In this document: positions 51,850-63,935 of the stretch, piece after piece
How positions within the stretch are numbered: the first letter of the stretch is position 1
Layout: every line of letters starts with the position of its first letter
Assembly (NCBI GenBank): GCA_008360975.2
Contig: CM039188.1
Location: 29,415,944 to 29,479,943 of the forward strand
DNA from: Lichenostomus cassidix
Lineage: Eukaryota; Chordata; Aves; Passeriformes; Meliphagidae
Reading direction: 5' to 3'
DNA: 64,000 bases
Notes under the pieces: generated by a model
The model's input: only the letters and a program-made list of their open reading frames with translations
What the model was told of the DNA's origin: nothing
Database searches by the model: none
Program-made: the position numbers and the translations under genes

Positions 51850-52990
51850 TGTCAATTGCTTTTATCACCAAAAACTTTGTCTACAGCGTTGTGTGGAGCT
51901 GACAACCCAGCACACTCAGAATCCACCTGAAAACACGTTACCCAGAAAAATATTTTGCACTCATAGGGATGAGGGGGAAGAGGCAGCCTCTGCCCCAGGA
52001 TCGAGCAAGTAAAGGCATTAACTTCACGCAGAAAGTAGTTTTCTCGTTGTTGATGATGAGAGGTACATGCTAAGCAATAAATTAAGGGAGCACAGTCAGT
52101 GGTGGACAGAAATTCCTTTCTGCAGGCTGCGCTCCACCACGTATGAGTTATGGGATCATCTCTAACTTGTGAAAATAACTCACATATCACCCTCTCCCCA
52201 TCGCTATGCTCCTTGCTGCTCCTGCCTGTGGAGCTGGTGCAAAAGCATTGGAGCTGGACAAGGATGGAGGATACTGAAACTTCATTTAGCAAAGAGTCCT
52301 ATGGCAACTCTATCAGGCTTGTGGAAGTGCCAGCTGGTGAAAGACCAGACTCTGCCTCTCCAGCTACACTCTGCCATTCATGCCCTTCAGCTGAGGGGAA
52401 GATGCTCTTTAGCACAACAGCACGAGGTTTTACAGGACTGGGAAGACTGAAACCACACCTGTGCTGTGGCCCTAGTCCAAGTCCCCACTGACCTTTGGAG
52501 GAAAAGAAATTTTCCCAGGAATACAGTGAGCAAAACAGCCAGATAAACAAGCAGCTGACCGTGAAAGCTGTGGGAATAAATAACACAGTGTTAAGCACAG
52601 GCTAGGCTGAGTATGTGAACCTTCAGTCAAAGTTCTGACCTCAGCTTTTGCAGACATACCCAGGCTCTCTTTAATTGCCTGGTTTGCAGGCTGGAAGAGA
52701 AGCAGCTGCTGCAGCACAGAGCCCAGGGCAGGTTGGAAATGCCCCTGACTGGGCAGCACAGAGCTTTCTGCTGCTTTCCTCAGGTCAGCCCTGCTCTCAG
52801 GGCAAAATAAATCTACCTGTCCCATTCCTAGTGACACAGCTGAAACTGAGCAGTAAGGACCTGCAGTGAGACAAAAACTGCCCCTCTGGACCTGGTAATG
52901 TGGGCAACTGCCCCTTGTATCCCCTGGTGGCTGGGCTGGCTTTGATCATTTACCCTGCTATTCAGCAGCTCCAGCAGCCAGTGTATAATG
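51850..52990. other. GC-richer, stop-poor stretch of unknown nature
   Basis: Compared with its neighbours this kilobase is visibly richer in G and C and opens long overlapping frames on both strands: 51852-52292 minus (146 codons), 52150-52491 plus (113), 52472-52837 minus (121) and 52299-52598 minus (99). None matches a protein I recognise, and overlap on both strands is typical of composition and not of coding. It could be an untranslated or lncRNA exon, an eroded LTR, or plain isochore variation. Nothing in the sequence decides between these. Confidence 0.35.
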
Positions 52991-53054
52991 TCCTTCTCAC
53001 TCCTTTAATAGGAAAGGGCTGCCTTTATCCACCAGGCAGAATCATGCTTATTAT

Positions 53055-53390
53055 CATGTTAATTAATACATTTCTAATGAGAAGCTGTTTCTCCAGTTTA
53101 TACAGAGCCAAAGTGAAAATTGAAATGATTTTGCTAATTTAAAAAGAAATTATTTAAAAAATAAGCAAGGAAAAAACTTCAAAGCACCAAACAAAAGGAA
53201 AAATATTGGCACTAATGAAATGTTGGTTAATTATCCTTTTGTTCACCCTTTTATATCTTTTCCCCATTCTTAATTGTCTCATCTAATTAGATTATAACTA
53301 TTTACAACAGGAATTATATTCTACTCTGTATTTCATATGGGATCTTCATAATACAATGCAAACAAAATCTACTAACAATAATTAATGAAG
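53055..53390. promoter_or_regulatory. TAAT-rich stretch, candidate homeodomain-type enhancer
   Basis: Homeodomain-type cores occur at TTAATTAAT (53059), CTAATGA (53074), CTAATTT (53134), TTAATTA (53227-53233), TAATTAG (53284-53290) and AATTAATG (53380). A SOX-like CCTTTTGTTC lies at 53235-53244 and an octamer-like ATGCAAAC at 53357-53364. AT-rich DNA yields TAAT often by chance, so enhancer function is inference only. Confidence 0.3.
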
Positions 53391-54042
53391 AACTTTCTTT
53401 TGCAGTGTGAGTCTTTTCAAGACAGTCAGCCCAGTATGGCTGTAACATCCAACTGTAACTGGTTTCTGGGCTTGATGAGACCTTGAGATTTTGCAGACTT
53501 GATTATTTCTACTCATCCTGTGCCTGGCTAGCTTCCTATTGCTCTGGATCACTGTTCTCAGTTCTCAGACATAAGATCATCACCTGAAAACAATTATTCT
53601 CTGAAGGTTGATGGTCTTTGTTATTTGCTGAAGGGAAGATGTTGCATTAGGCAGTAGCTGTTACCTTTAGGAGAATCTTTCCTCTCCTTTCTGAGGCTGT
53701 CCAAGACAAGGCTGGTCTGTCTGGTCTTGACATCACCAATACCTGTTAAGGGTCCAGGAGAGCATTTGTGGTGTTGAAGTGCAGTGCAAGGGATCCTCTG
53801 CACTGTTGCAGCTTGTAGGAAGGTCAACAGTCCCTCCCCAGTCCTCAGAATCCTTCCTCTGGACATCACAGTGTTGGATAATATCCTTGTTAAGTAACTG
53901 CATAAATTATTCTTTTTCATTGTAGCCTGACAGGGATGCTTCAGGAGAGGCTGAGGGCTCGTTGAGATTGTGACTCCACAGTCAGAGTCAGAGGCTTTCA
54001 AGAGCTAACAGAAGACAGATAACAACATTTCCTTTCTGCCAC

Positions 54043-54090
54043 CTGTTAATTCTTTTTAACAGATGGAGAACTGGAGAATGGAGAGATTAA
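54043..54090 (-). repeat. MIR-like SINE fragment, minus strand
   Basis: 'TTTTTAACAGATGGAGAACT' and 'GGAGAATGGAGAGATTAA' match the reversed CORE region 'cattttacagatggggaactgaggcacagagagattaag'. It is cut off at about 54090, exactly where the palindromic element begins. Confidence 0.6.
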
Positions 54091-54215
54091 AAGCCCTGAT
54101 ACAGGAAACCATATTTTTTCAAGACAGTGCTTAAACACATGCTCCTGCAAGCACAGGCTTCTGTCCCAGTGAAGTTGAGCACACACTTATAAAGTTTTCT
54201 GACTCAGGATCTAAG
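54090..54215. repeat. Palindromic MITE-like element (about 125 bp)
   Basis: The left end AAGCCCTGATACAGGAAACC (54090) and right end AAAGTTTTCTGACTCAGGAT (54191) are mirrored: CCCTGATACAGGAAA against TTTTCTGACTCAGGA. The interior 'AGTGCTTAAACACATGCTC' (54126) and 'GTCCCAGTGAAGTTGAGCAC' (54163) match the 'agtgcttaagcacatgct...gtcccattgaagtcaatggg' sauropsid repeat. It abuts a MIR-like scrap, consistent with insertion into that SINE. Confidence 0.7.
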
Positions 54216-54219
54216 TCAC

Positions 54220-57200
54220 TCTTTCAGAGTCATAAAAGCAATGGAACAAGCTGGCCCCAAAACCCCCAGTTCACACTGTAGCCTTGATCATATCTTCACA
54301 GAGTCTGCTCTCAAAATGGCAGCTCTGGAGAGCTCTGATAACCCCTTAGGCTCTCCAGCTGGAGGCTGCAGCCAAATCTCTCTGTCAGTTTTGCAGATAG
54401 AAAGGTTGCTTCAGGTTTGGGTACAAGTTGCAGATACGAAATCAGGTAAAGGTAAAAAAAATTGGAAGAGAAACTAAAGGCTTTAAATTTCAAGTCTCCT
54501 ACAGTTTAACCTGCTTTAAAAAAGAAAACAATGGCATTTGCTTGTGTTTATAATCAAAGTCAGAAGAGAATGATATCCATTAGCAGCTACAATACAGTGC
54601 ACTTTTGTGGTACTTCTACTCATTTTAGCATTTTGTACCTTTATTATTTTACAGTGAAACTGACAGTATTTTCAGGGTTGAATACTAAATCTCTATGATT
54701 TCTCAATATATCATTGGCTTAGGAAGCAAAATATTGCTTGTGAAGCTGAGAAAGGCAGACTTGAAATAAACTGAAAATAGGGAGAGGTTTCCCAAAAACT
54801 TCTTTAATCTTGGCCAACACCCTTTATTGCCCTATGCCTCAGTATTCCTGAGTATTACCTGTCCCATTCATGTATTCAGGAAAACTTCCTTCTCTTCTTC
54901 CCAGGCTTTGCCTGCCTTGCCTACTTTAACTTGCTTTTAGAAACACAAAGGTAATGCCTTAACTACAACAGTCTTCTTCTTCCCTGTCTCAAATTAACCC
55001 CTTGCAGATTGGCCCCTATTCCAGGTGTCCCAGAGATCTGGAAGCTCACAACAGCTGCATATCAAATCAGCCACTAAATTCTGGAAAATTCCCATAAAAG
55101 AATATTCTACAGGCTCTTGCAGTATGATAAACAATTACTGTACCCATTTCAGGTACTATAAAAATAATCCACAAGCCTTCCAATGAAGCTACACTGAGAT
55201 TTTAAACTGAGATAGGGAATGCCATAGCTTGTACCTGGGCCCTTCTAGATGTGCTACCTTGCTCTCCATCACTCACACAAGCAGAGGTGAGACCTCCACT
55301 TCTCCCTCATGGTTTATTTCTCTTTCTCTGGTGCATAAGGTGCTTGGAGAAAAGGGTGTTTGCCACACTGCTCCACACAAAAACTATGTCACCTTTGCAG
55401 GAGACTTTCATTTACCACTGCTGTATGTTTAGCAGAAAATGGCTTTTACCTTTATTTCTGTAAGTCTCTGTATATCATGTATGTACACTTGAAAAATTAA
55501 AAGCACTAAAGAATTTTTTAAATGAACCTTCCCCTAAGCACTGGAAAAATAAAACAGATGATGTGAAAGGTAAAGAGTCAAACAGCGTGGTAAGGGGAAA
55601 ACACTTCAGTTACCAAACAAATGCTCTTTAGGTCCTTATTCCATTAAAACCTGTATCTGCTTTCATAAAGGATGTTTTGCTATCACTTGCAAATTCCTCA
55701 TTTTTCAAGGAAAGCTTTATATAACCTGCCTATTTGGCCTTTGTTAGTCATGCTACAAAGACTTAGAAGCTTTGAAGATTGTCTTAACTAAATAGAGCCA
55801 CAAAAACAACAATGCACTTTCTTCCAGTCACTGATCAGGCTTCTAAAGAGTAACTAATAATGTGAGTTTTAAAGTGCAAAAGGCAACATGAAAATATTTA
55901 ATAGTAGAACTAACAGCACAGCATACCTTCTGCAGAAACCTGTCTGCTTTACTTTCCTTTTATCAATATTGCCAAGAAAGTAAATTTGTCACTGTACAGT
56001 TGAGAATCTCTCAAAGATCTACTTTAATGTTTCACGCTACGTTTGCAAAACAAGAGTAATAAAAATAATGACACCATTATTACTCTTCCCTCTTTGTTTT
56101 CAGTTCATCACTTGCATATTTGAATAATGAATTATATTCACATTATCTCTACACTTTTGCTCTTGACTTCCTCTGCTGGCTGAAAGTAAAGCTATTATCC
56201 AGTTGTCAGCTCTGAAGAGCCATTCAACACAGCAGCCAATGGTCCTGACATGTAGATATACTACTATGCAAAATTATCTAGAGTACAATTTCAGGCTATA
56301 TATGAGAAAATTACCAGCCAGCGTAAAAATGAATCTTCAGCTAAGGTGAAATATTAAAAATTTCATCAGGGCCACTTTAGAACATAAATAAGTAGACAAC
56401 AGAATTAGTTGTGAATTAGGCACAAAAGGCTAATTAACACTATTGTGTCTTCTTGATTGACTTAAAGTCTATTAAATCACTATTTTATTGTCTGAATCTC
56501 TGAAGCTTACAGGAAAAATAGAACCTTCTATTAAGAGGCCCCTCTTCATTCTCAGACCTGCAGCTTGTGACTGAATTTCATTAAGACTCATTCCAGTAAC
56601 CAATACTTTGCACAAGTAATTTCCTGATAAAGGAATGATTGTTTGTATCATTTGACTTCCACAGCTTTTTTATTAAGTGCCATGTTAAATTACAAACAAA
56701 TCATATAAAACAAAACCCACACAATTTTCCTTTAGTGTCACATCCCTTCATGTAATTATAAATATAACTGGAGCTTCAGATGAATTCAGATTTTTATGAT
56801 GCTGTGGAGGGGTAAACACAGCTCAGCAGCAAACATTCTCAAGGGCAAAGACTTTCTTCTCTTCGTGTTCAAGTGTTTTGTCAGGAAAGAATAACTGAGG
56901 TTGGGAAGGTGAGGAGGTGCCCTCTACCAGACAGAAAGCAATGTCCCCAGGATGACATTAAACAAAGAGGTTCAAGAACAGACAGGAAATCAGAACAAGC
57001 TACTGTGCTTGCTTTGAAGATTGTCTAAGAGAAGAGCAGCTGCTGCCTCTGAGGTCAATTTTTATTCTCCTAAATCAGCTGCCTCAGTCCCATTTCTACT
57101 CACTAGACCTGCTCTGGTTTGCAACACTGTATTGAAGATGATCTTCAGACTTTTGAAAGGGAAGACACAAAACCCCAACTAGTCTTTATGGCAATGCAAG

Positions 57201-57990
57201 ATGAAAATAACTGGTTCTCTATAAAGAGTACAAAATATGTCTCATGGATCTCCTTTGGGGGTGTCTTGAAGCACATCAACTCATATTGAAATTTAGAGAG
57301 GGCTGCAATGACTTGAAATGTGTTTTCACGGATTACAGCTTCTGAAAATTTACATCTAGAAGAATTTTAGCTTGTTAGTAACCCTGTTTCATCTCACAGT
57401 ACCACTTAGTGTAACTTAACACTGTAATTGCCTCACCTTAAGCATGGATATGTAAGCAAGCAGAAGAAATTATTTATCTAAGAACATGGAATGAGGATAA
57501 TTCCTTGTCCAAAAACCTCAAACATGTCCTCATTCTCTTCCTGGAAGCCTTGTTCTTATGGGATTCTAGGACAGTAGCCATTCCTGGATGTCCAGCAGCT
57601 TGGCAATAGTAACATACCTCTTTTTGGTCTGTGGACATCGGCAAGTCCTGGAGAGAGGAACATCTTCTCCATATCAATTGTATGGTGCAGGCAAAAGGAG
57701 TTGGAATGGTTCATGAATGTGCCAAGAAATGTCGACACATGCACAATAACCCCGACATGCCTGGCTTACTGCACACTGGGAATCCATCTCCATAATGCAT
57801 GCATGCATATTTCTGCCTGGGAAATCATGGACAGCAGCATGGCAACCCTACATAGAAAGTCCTCTTTGAAAGCCATGCTCTCAAGCCAATGTTTAATTCA
57901 TCAGGTCAGCCTTCCTTAATCAGTGATCAGAACTGTTTAGCTCATGATGTGTTAGGAGAAAGTCTGAGACCTTCCTTCCTGAAAAACCAA
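54220..57990. other. Unique non-coding sequence
   Basis: No gene or family repeat is recognised. 56130-56520 is an AT-rich stretch with motifs such as TAATTAA (56431-56437) that has the look of a conserved non-coding element, but conservation cannot be judged here. A (GCAT)n-like run lies at 57795-57809. Confidence 0.5.
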
Positions 57991-57994
57991 ATAT

Positions 57995-58060
57995 GTTAAT
58001 TCACACGTTACAAAGAAGGAAACAGGATGGAGGGAAATTAAGTAACATTCAAAGTTTATC
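57995..58060 (-). repeat. MIR-like SINE fragment, minus strand
   Basis: 'CACGTTACAAAGAAGGAAAC', 'AGGATGGAGGGAAATTAAGT' and 'AACATTCAAAG' align with the reversed MIR CORE 'cattttacagatgaggaaactgaggcacagagaaattaagtgacttgcccaag'. A short and diverged copy. Confidence 0.55.
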
Positions 58061-58880
58061 TCAGTTGTTATTGTTTGTAAATGAAAATCACTCTGTCAAC
58101 ACAATTTTGGCTATGGATTTTGTTTTCTATTTGTAATATGTGACCAAGTGAACTAGAGAAGTTGAATAAAAATTAGATTAACCTCGTTCCTACTCTGTTG
58201 ATCTGCTGTGAACCATAGCACTGTCCACTGGTAGAAACTGCAGTCTCTGTTGTTGGCTAAAGCCTGCTCTCTCTCCCTCAGTGATTTGCTCAATGTGCTT
58301 TCCCATCCACTTATCCCTTTCCAAAATCTCTGCTGTGCAAATGGTTAGACTACAAACGCTCTGCCTACATGATCACTCAGGCATGGCTTGCTTGTCCTTC
58401 CAGCAGCATCTCTGTCCTTTTAAAGAGTCTGAATGTGCTTTTGTGAGCACACAGGTGTAAGAAACAGAGCAAACACTTCTGCTGGCTTGGAAACAATAAC
58501 CAAAGTTGGTTGGGATTGCCTCTACCTAACTTCTGCACTGAGCTGGCTCATCTGGATAGCATGTACAGGGTGAAACCTTGCACACCTTAAACAAAAAGCA
58601 CCCTGGAAACATCTCTTTCTGGACAGAAGAGGCAGTGAGACAGTTAACTTAGCAGTGGTCACTTACAGCACAGACTTCTTGAGTTAGATGAGAAAATCCC
58701 ACACCTAGAACCAACTTGTTAGTGTTTACACTTAGATATATGCTTAGATGTCCTTGGCACTGAGCTAGAAGAGCTCTAGTATTGATTCCCTGCCTTCAAG
58801 GCTGTAAAAAGAGAGAGCTAAGAGCAGTCAGGTGATGTAGTACTGTAAGAAGAGGCTACCTGATATTTGGGGTTTGTCTG

Positions 58881-59085
58881 GGAGCTGGAAGGCTTATTTC
58901 CAAGTCTGCCTCACCACAGTCTTTCTGCAAGTGTCCTTGGATATGTCACTTAATTCCTTCTTCTCAGTTCCCAGCCTGTAAAGTGAAAGCACCAGCATTC
59001 AACTCCTTCACATGGGTGTTACCAGAATAAATATGGGACAATTTGAAGAACCCTGATGGTATAATAATGAGAATCAAATAAATGC
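58881..59085 (+). repeat. MIR-like CORE-SINE, plus strand, nearly full length
   Basis: The best SINE in the window. In order: 'CAAGTCTGCCTCACCACAGT' (58901), 'GTCCTTGGATATGTCACTTA' (58933; compare 'gaccttgggcaagtcactta'), 'CTTCTCAGTTCCCAGCCTGT' (58960; compare 'cctcagtttccccatctgta'), 'CACATGGGTGTTACCAGAAT' (59009; compare 'cacaggggtgttgtgaggat') and a tail 'AATTTGAAGAACCCTGATGG' (59040). It has no coding capacity and appears truncated at the tRNA-like head. Boundaries are approximate. Confidence 0.8.
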
Positions 59086-60307
59086 CACTGATGTGGGAAA
59101 TGAAGAGGTTCAAAGGACATCAGAGCTGTGCAGTCACATCAGAAATTAGCACATGGACATTTTAAGTTTCAAAGGAAGCCCTTTGGGTCATTGAGTATAC
59201 CATCTTCCTCTGTAAACATTTTTCCTTATATAAATATTAAAATGTATTTGCTCCATAATATAGTGTTTCTTATACTGAGGAGTATTACTTTGTTCTCCTC
59301 ATGGCTAAGAGGTTTTCTGTAATATTTAATTAAATAAAACATAAGATTTCATGATTAAGAAAGAAACATGACACAATTAATAAAAAACTCTCAGACGTAC
59401 AGTAATAAAGTAGGGACATATTTTCATTGAGACAGACATGACAAAACTTAAATATCTGAGCTTGTTTGACAGAAATAGATGCAATATGCCAATAAATTTT
59501 AAATGGAGAGACAATTTTGGTCACAGCTGTCTTTGAAAGTCCAGAAATATTGAACACCAACTTGACTACCTAAAAACAGTCATGAAAAAATGAACTTTTT
59601 GTCCCAATGTTGTCCCTTCCTAGTCAATTTCATTGCTGATGAGATCATCTGAGCTAGTTATTCTTCATTCAGATCCCAGTTTTATCCAGAACATATGCAG
59701 CCAGAAAGATGCATTTTAATACAAAGATCTCAACACGGTTAACATGGTTCTGGTAGCTCCAGCTTTTCGAAAGAACCTCTTCACCCAAATCAACAGTACA
59801 AAGTCATTAGTCTGAATTTTTCTCTGGATGTTGGCAGGCAGCAAAGTTCTGTATTAAACCTCTGTAGTAACAAGTGAATGCATCTCTGAAGATATATTAT
59901 TTTTAATTTAGTGCTACAAGAAAAATCATGGGCTTCATATTGAACAAACAAATATTTTCATATTATTTTTCTTGTTTGACTGTTTTCCCAGTCAGTAAAT
60001 TCAAACCCAAAGGAAACAAACAAGATCTCTAGGTTTTCCAGAAAATGCAAAGCGTGATACTCAGATTACCTGGGATAAAGTTGGTAATTACTGACACCTG
60101 CATTTCCCTAAATAAACCCCTTTTGTGCCAAAGTAAAATCAAGAGGCATGGAAAGTGGTAAATAATGGAATTTGAATAAAACACCGTGCACCAGCCCCAA
60201 ACCCAGGTGTATCGTTGCTACAGCTATTTCTTCCATCAGTGTAGTATGTGGTGGTTTCCAGCAAAGTTCAGTGCCCTGTTGAGTTAAATTCTACATGGGC
60301 CAAGAGA

Positions 60308-60366
60308 CTGCCCCAGGAAGCTTCTGGCAGAGCCAGGAACTGACCTCTATTCCCATCACCCTCCCC
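60308..60366 (-). repeat. MIR-like SINE 5'-half fragment, minus strand
   Basis: 'CTTCTGGCAGAGCCAGGAAC' and 'TGACCTCTATTCCCATCACC' match the reversed MIR 5' region 'agtggcagagccaggaatagaacccaggtctcctgac'. The CORE part expected upstream is not clear. Confidence 0.5.
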
Positions 60367-60370
60367 AGTA

Positions 60371-63300
60371 ACTACCTTTTCCTTTCATCATGCATACTTC
60401 ATGCAGGAGTCACTCAGAACACACCTTGGGCTCTGTTGTAAGGGAGAATTATATTTGCTACCTGTAGTTTCTCATTCACACTCAGCTTTCATCTATAATC
60501 TCTCCTCCTCTGCTTCCTTGCTTATTTCTGTACCTAAGCCTAGGACATAATTAGTCCTGGGGGCAATTTCAAGCCTACTTGTCCTTGAAGACAATTTGCA
60601 TGAGAACTGAGGCTGGCCAGAAACACTCTCACTTGCAGTGTTTGCACCCAGGGAGGCTTTTCCACCTGGTCTGACTATGAATTGCTTTCTCAGAACTCTC
60701 TTTTGTCTCTAGAGACTCTTTTTTTTTGAAGTCTAATCTCTCACAGACATTATAAGTGCTCAGTTCTGCAAAATTGGAAAGTTGTACAGCCTTGTCCTGG
60801 GCCCTGAAAGTGGACCTTGGTCTTGCATTTATTTATATAATCATTGTGTTGCTCTCCTGCTGGTTTCTGCAATAGCCAAACATATAAAAATGTAAATGGA
60901 TATTGATATGCTGGAATGGTGCATCACCAGCAATCACATGCACTGTTGGCTAAATTATACCACATATTCCCAGATTATTAAATACTCACTCCATATCCAC
61001 CACATGGTCTACTTAACTAACACCCCATTTACTAAAATATATCCAGTACTTAAAAGTAAGAACTTTTATATTTAAGGACTTCATAAATCCTTCACTGCCT
61101 GTAAAACAATGCACATGCACATGGCCACATATTTTACCAAGTGTAAGTTCTGATCCCTTGTTTCCAGACCCAGAGGGTTTTACCTCCTGTGAACAATCTC
61201 CTACAGAAATATCTTCATCAACTTCCTAAGCTAAAAGAACTGTGTGTCTTCAGGGACACATGGTACCAACTCATGATCACACCAAGTTTGGTGACAAAAA
61301 TTCCCATTTCTATGCACAAAAAGTTTGACCTATACCTGGCATGAGTACAAACAGACTCAGGTATTAAACCTCAGCCTAGAAAATTTGTAAGTAACCTTGC
61401 TTTACTCTGATTCAGGTTCTTCTGGTGTAGCTGGCATTTGGAGTTTCAGGAATATTTAATTATATAGAAAGCCTTTAGGGGCAATAACAAGCTGCTTTCT
61501 GAGCTAATGGGAGAGAAAAGAATATGAGATTACAATCTAAAAATTAAATAGAGGGTCATTCTTTTTAATGACTAATAACTCTCAAAGAATTTAAGTTTCA
61601 ATTAAATTCTGACTCCAAAGGTATTTATGTAGTAATGAAACTATTTTTAAATATTTCACATTCAGAGTGCTCCAGATTCCTCAGTGGTTCTGGATAATAT
61701 CATTATGATATGTGAGCAACCTTGCAGAAGCTCTGCTTTTGCTTTTAACCTCTTGTTCAAAGTAGGGTTTTTTTTTTTCCTATTGATTACTTTGGAGTTT
61801 TTCATGATTTCTTAGAAAATTATGTCTATAGAACAAACAGTGCAGAATTTCAGCCAAACTGGTTACTTGCAATTTTAACTACTGAATGAAAAGTGGAATG
61901 TTGGTATTATTTATATATATTAGAATACAATGCTGCTCCGTCCTTTTAGGACAACCTTGCGATGAAGGTATTGCAGCTCTAGCCATTAGAGCCTTGCCCT
62001 GGAAATATGGGGTCTTGAGAAGAGGTCAGAAAAAAACCCTTCTCCTCATTTTGGTTTGCTGCTTTGTTTTCAGGCTGAATTGTGGTAGTTTTTAGTCGTA
62101 GGAAACTGAATTTTAATGTCATCTTTTTGGGGGTATGAAAACCAAAAAAATTTATGGAAATTCCTATTTTCATGAAAGAATAATTTCTCATCCAATCTCA
62201 GGAAAATAATACAAAGAATAAAACCCACAATTATAGAAAAATAAATTTGAATCAAGAACATAAAGTTCTTGAACACTAAAGTGTTCTACACCCACTAGAA
62301 CTAGTCCTGAACATAATGACATTTTTTTGATTGACTCCTATAAAAATCTAGCACAGATATCTTTGCTGTGTAGTCAATATTTCAGACCTTCACCAGCTTG
62401 TTAAAGACAGAAGGCAGAATATATTCGCTGCTAGAAAAATTCTTAAAAGAATCTCTATAATTACTTTAAGAATCTGTAGTTTAGAACTTGCATCTCTCTA
62501 ACAAAATTATAAAGGGAAAAGAAGCCCAGGAAATTAAAAATAACTTACTCCTGTTTCATTGATGTAAATTGGGCTAGATAGTATAAATTTTTGTAGGAAA
62601 AGACTCCTAGATTCAGTGAGCAAGAAAGAAGAAATGACAATTTTTAATAATTGTATTTTATGTGTATATATTTATAAAATTTTATATAATTTGTCCATTT
62701 TACCAAATGGGAATTGGAGGTTAGTCTGAAGTGCTACTTCATAAAGGATGAAGCTAGGTGTTAAAATTACAGGTACAGGAAAAAGCAGTTTGATGCCCTG
62801 TGAAATATCTGGAGAAAAATGTGTCTCTTTACACCAGAGGTAAGCACCCTCGAGACTTCAGCACTTGGTCCTTTGGAGAGCTAAGGGACACACAACACAG
62901 TGAGTGGTTGCCTTAAATGTAAAAAATTCGCTCCAACCTGCTGCAAAGAGCTTTGTCCCCTTGGCCTCAAGCTGGGATTTCTCCTGAACACAGACATGTG
63001 TGTCCACTGTGCCAGATATCAAGAGGGGATTAAAACCCCAGACGACTGATGACCTTCATCTCACCAACATTTAGGCTGTTGTCTTAACTTCTCCCTCAAG
63101 AAAAGAGAGTCTCAGGTTTGGTTTTGTTGCTGCCAATATTGCTGTATTGAAATGGGCACCACTCTCTAGCATGTCTGGGGCTGCTGGCTTGGGATAAAAT
63201 ACCGAGAGGAGCTGGGTGCCTGCAGAGCAAGGCAGTGCTCGGGAAAGGCTTCTCAGGTTTACAACTGTGTTTATCCCCCAGATTACTAAGTGCCACAGTA

Positions 63301-63597
63301 AGGATCTAGACCTGTCAACCCCCACGAAGAAACCCAAAGTGACCCTCAGTGATAATCCCACAGGCACTCAGGGAGCCCATAGCAAAATTTGCAGTTAAAT
63401 GCAAGCGCCTCAGCTCTACACTCAGGGTCCCCTACTGCCTCCTCTTACCACGGACACCCTGCACATGGAACATCATAATCCAGCTCTGGGTCTTGAAATT
63501 CGAGATGGGACATCCAGAATCCATGGGCTTAAAAATATTTATAAGGGTACAAGGTGAACAGAAAGACTATAACACTCTGTTCAATAGATTAAGCAAC
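60371..63597. other. Unique AT-rich non-coding sequence
   Basis: No gene recognised. A T run lies at 61768-61778, and 62641-62696 is nearly pure A/T. A small hairpin GAACAC/GTGTTC lies at 62272-62286. The GC-richer part at 63070-63450 has frames of 60 to 98 codons on both strands with no domain features. Confidence 0.5.
62641..62696. repeat. Very AT-rich low-complexity stretch
   Basis: Almost no G or C across about 55 bases, with TATATATTTATAAAATTTTA-like sequence. No repeating unit is clean enough to call a microsatellite. Confidence 0.75.
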
Positions 63598-63600
63598 ACC

Positions 63601-63649
63601 ATCCTCAGCTGGCGTACACTGGCATAACCATTTACACCAGTGAAGGGCT
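63601..63649. repeat. Collapsed palindromic element
   Basis: The left arm CCTCAGCTGGCGTACACTGG (63603) is mirrored by the right arm ATTTACACCAGTGAAGGG (63630), with 'CATAACC' between. This matches the 'cctcagctggtgtaaatcggcata...tttacaccagctgagg' family with its centre deleted. Confidence 0.6.
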
Positions 63650-63907
63650 AGCAGGATTTGATTTTTTCCAAGAAAGAAATTGCAGTTGAACTCAAAATCC
63701 AGTTAGTTTTAAAATATCAAGCTTGATAGTGTTTCTGCTTTTAAAGTGGCTTGTGATTCTTGTTGTGAATTTGATGCAATGCAGCAGGAGAAATAATAAT
63801 TATGTCTAACACATATGCACGTTACATACACACAATATACACATATATTAACATATATCTCCATTTTCTTCTTTCCCCACAAATTAAAGTGACAAGCTAG
63901 ATGTTAG

Positions 63908-63935
63908 TCCTTTCTGAATTAATCCTTTCTGAATT
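63908..63935. repeat. 15-bp tandem duplication
   Basis: TCCTTTCTGAATTAA (63908-63922) is followed directly by TCCTTTCTGAATT (63923-63935), a small slippage duplication. Confidence 0.9.

Noticed and set aside
51852..52292. 146-codon minus-strand open frame
   Set aside because: Overlapped by long frames on the other strand, indicating base composition; no domain seen.
53621..54001. 126-codon minus-strand open frame, considered as an exon
   Set aside because: No domain recognised and no convincing splice-site pair; retained only as non-coding sequence.
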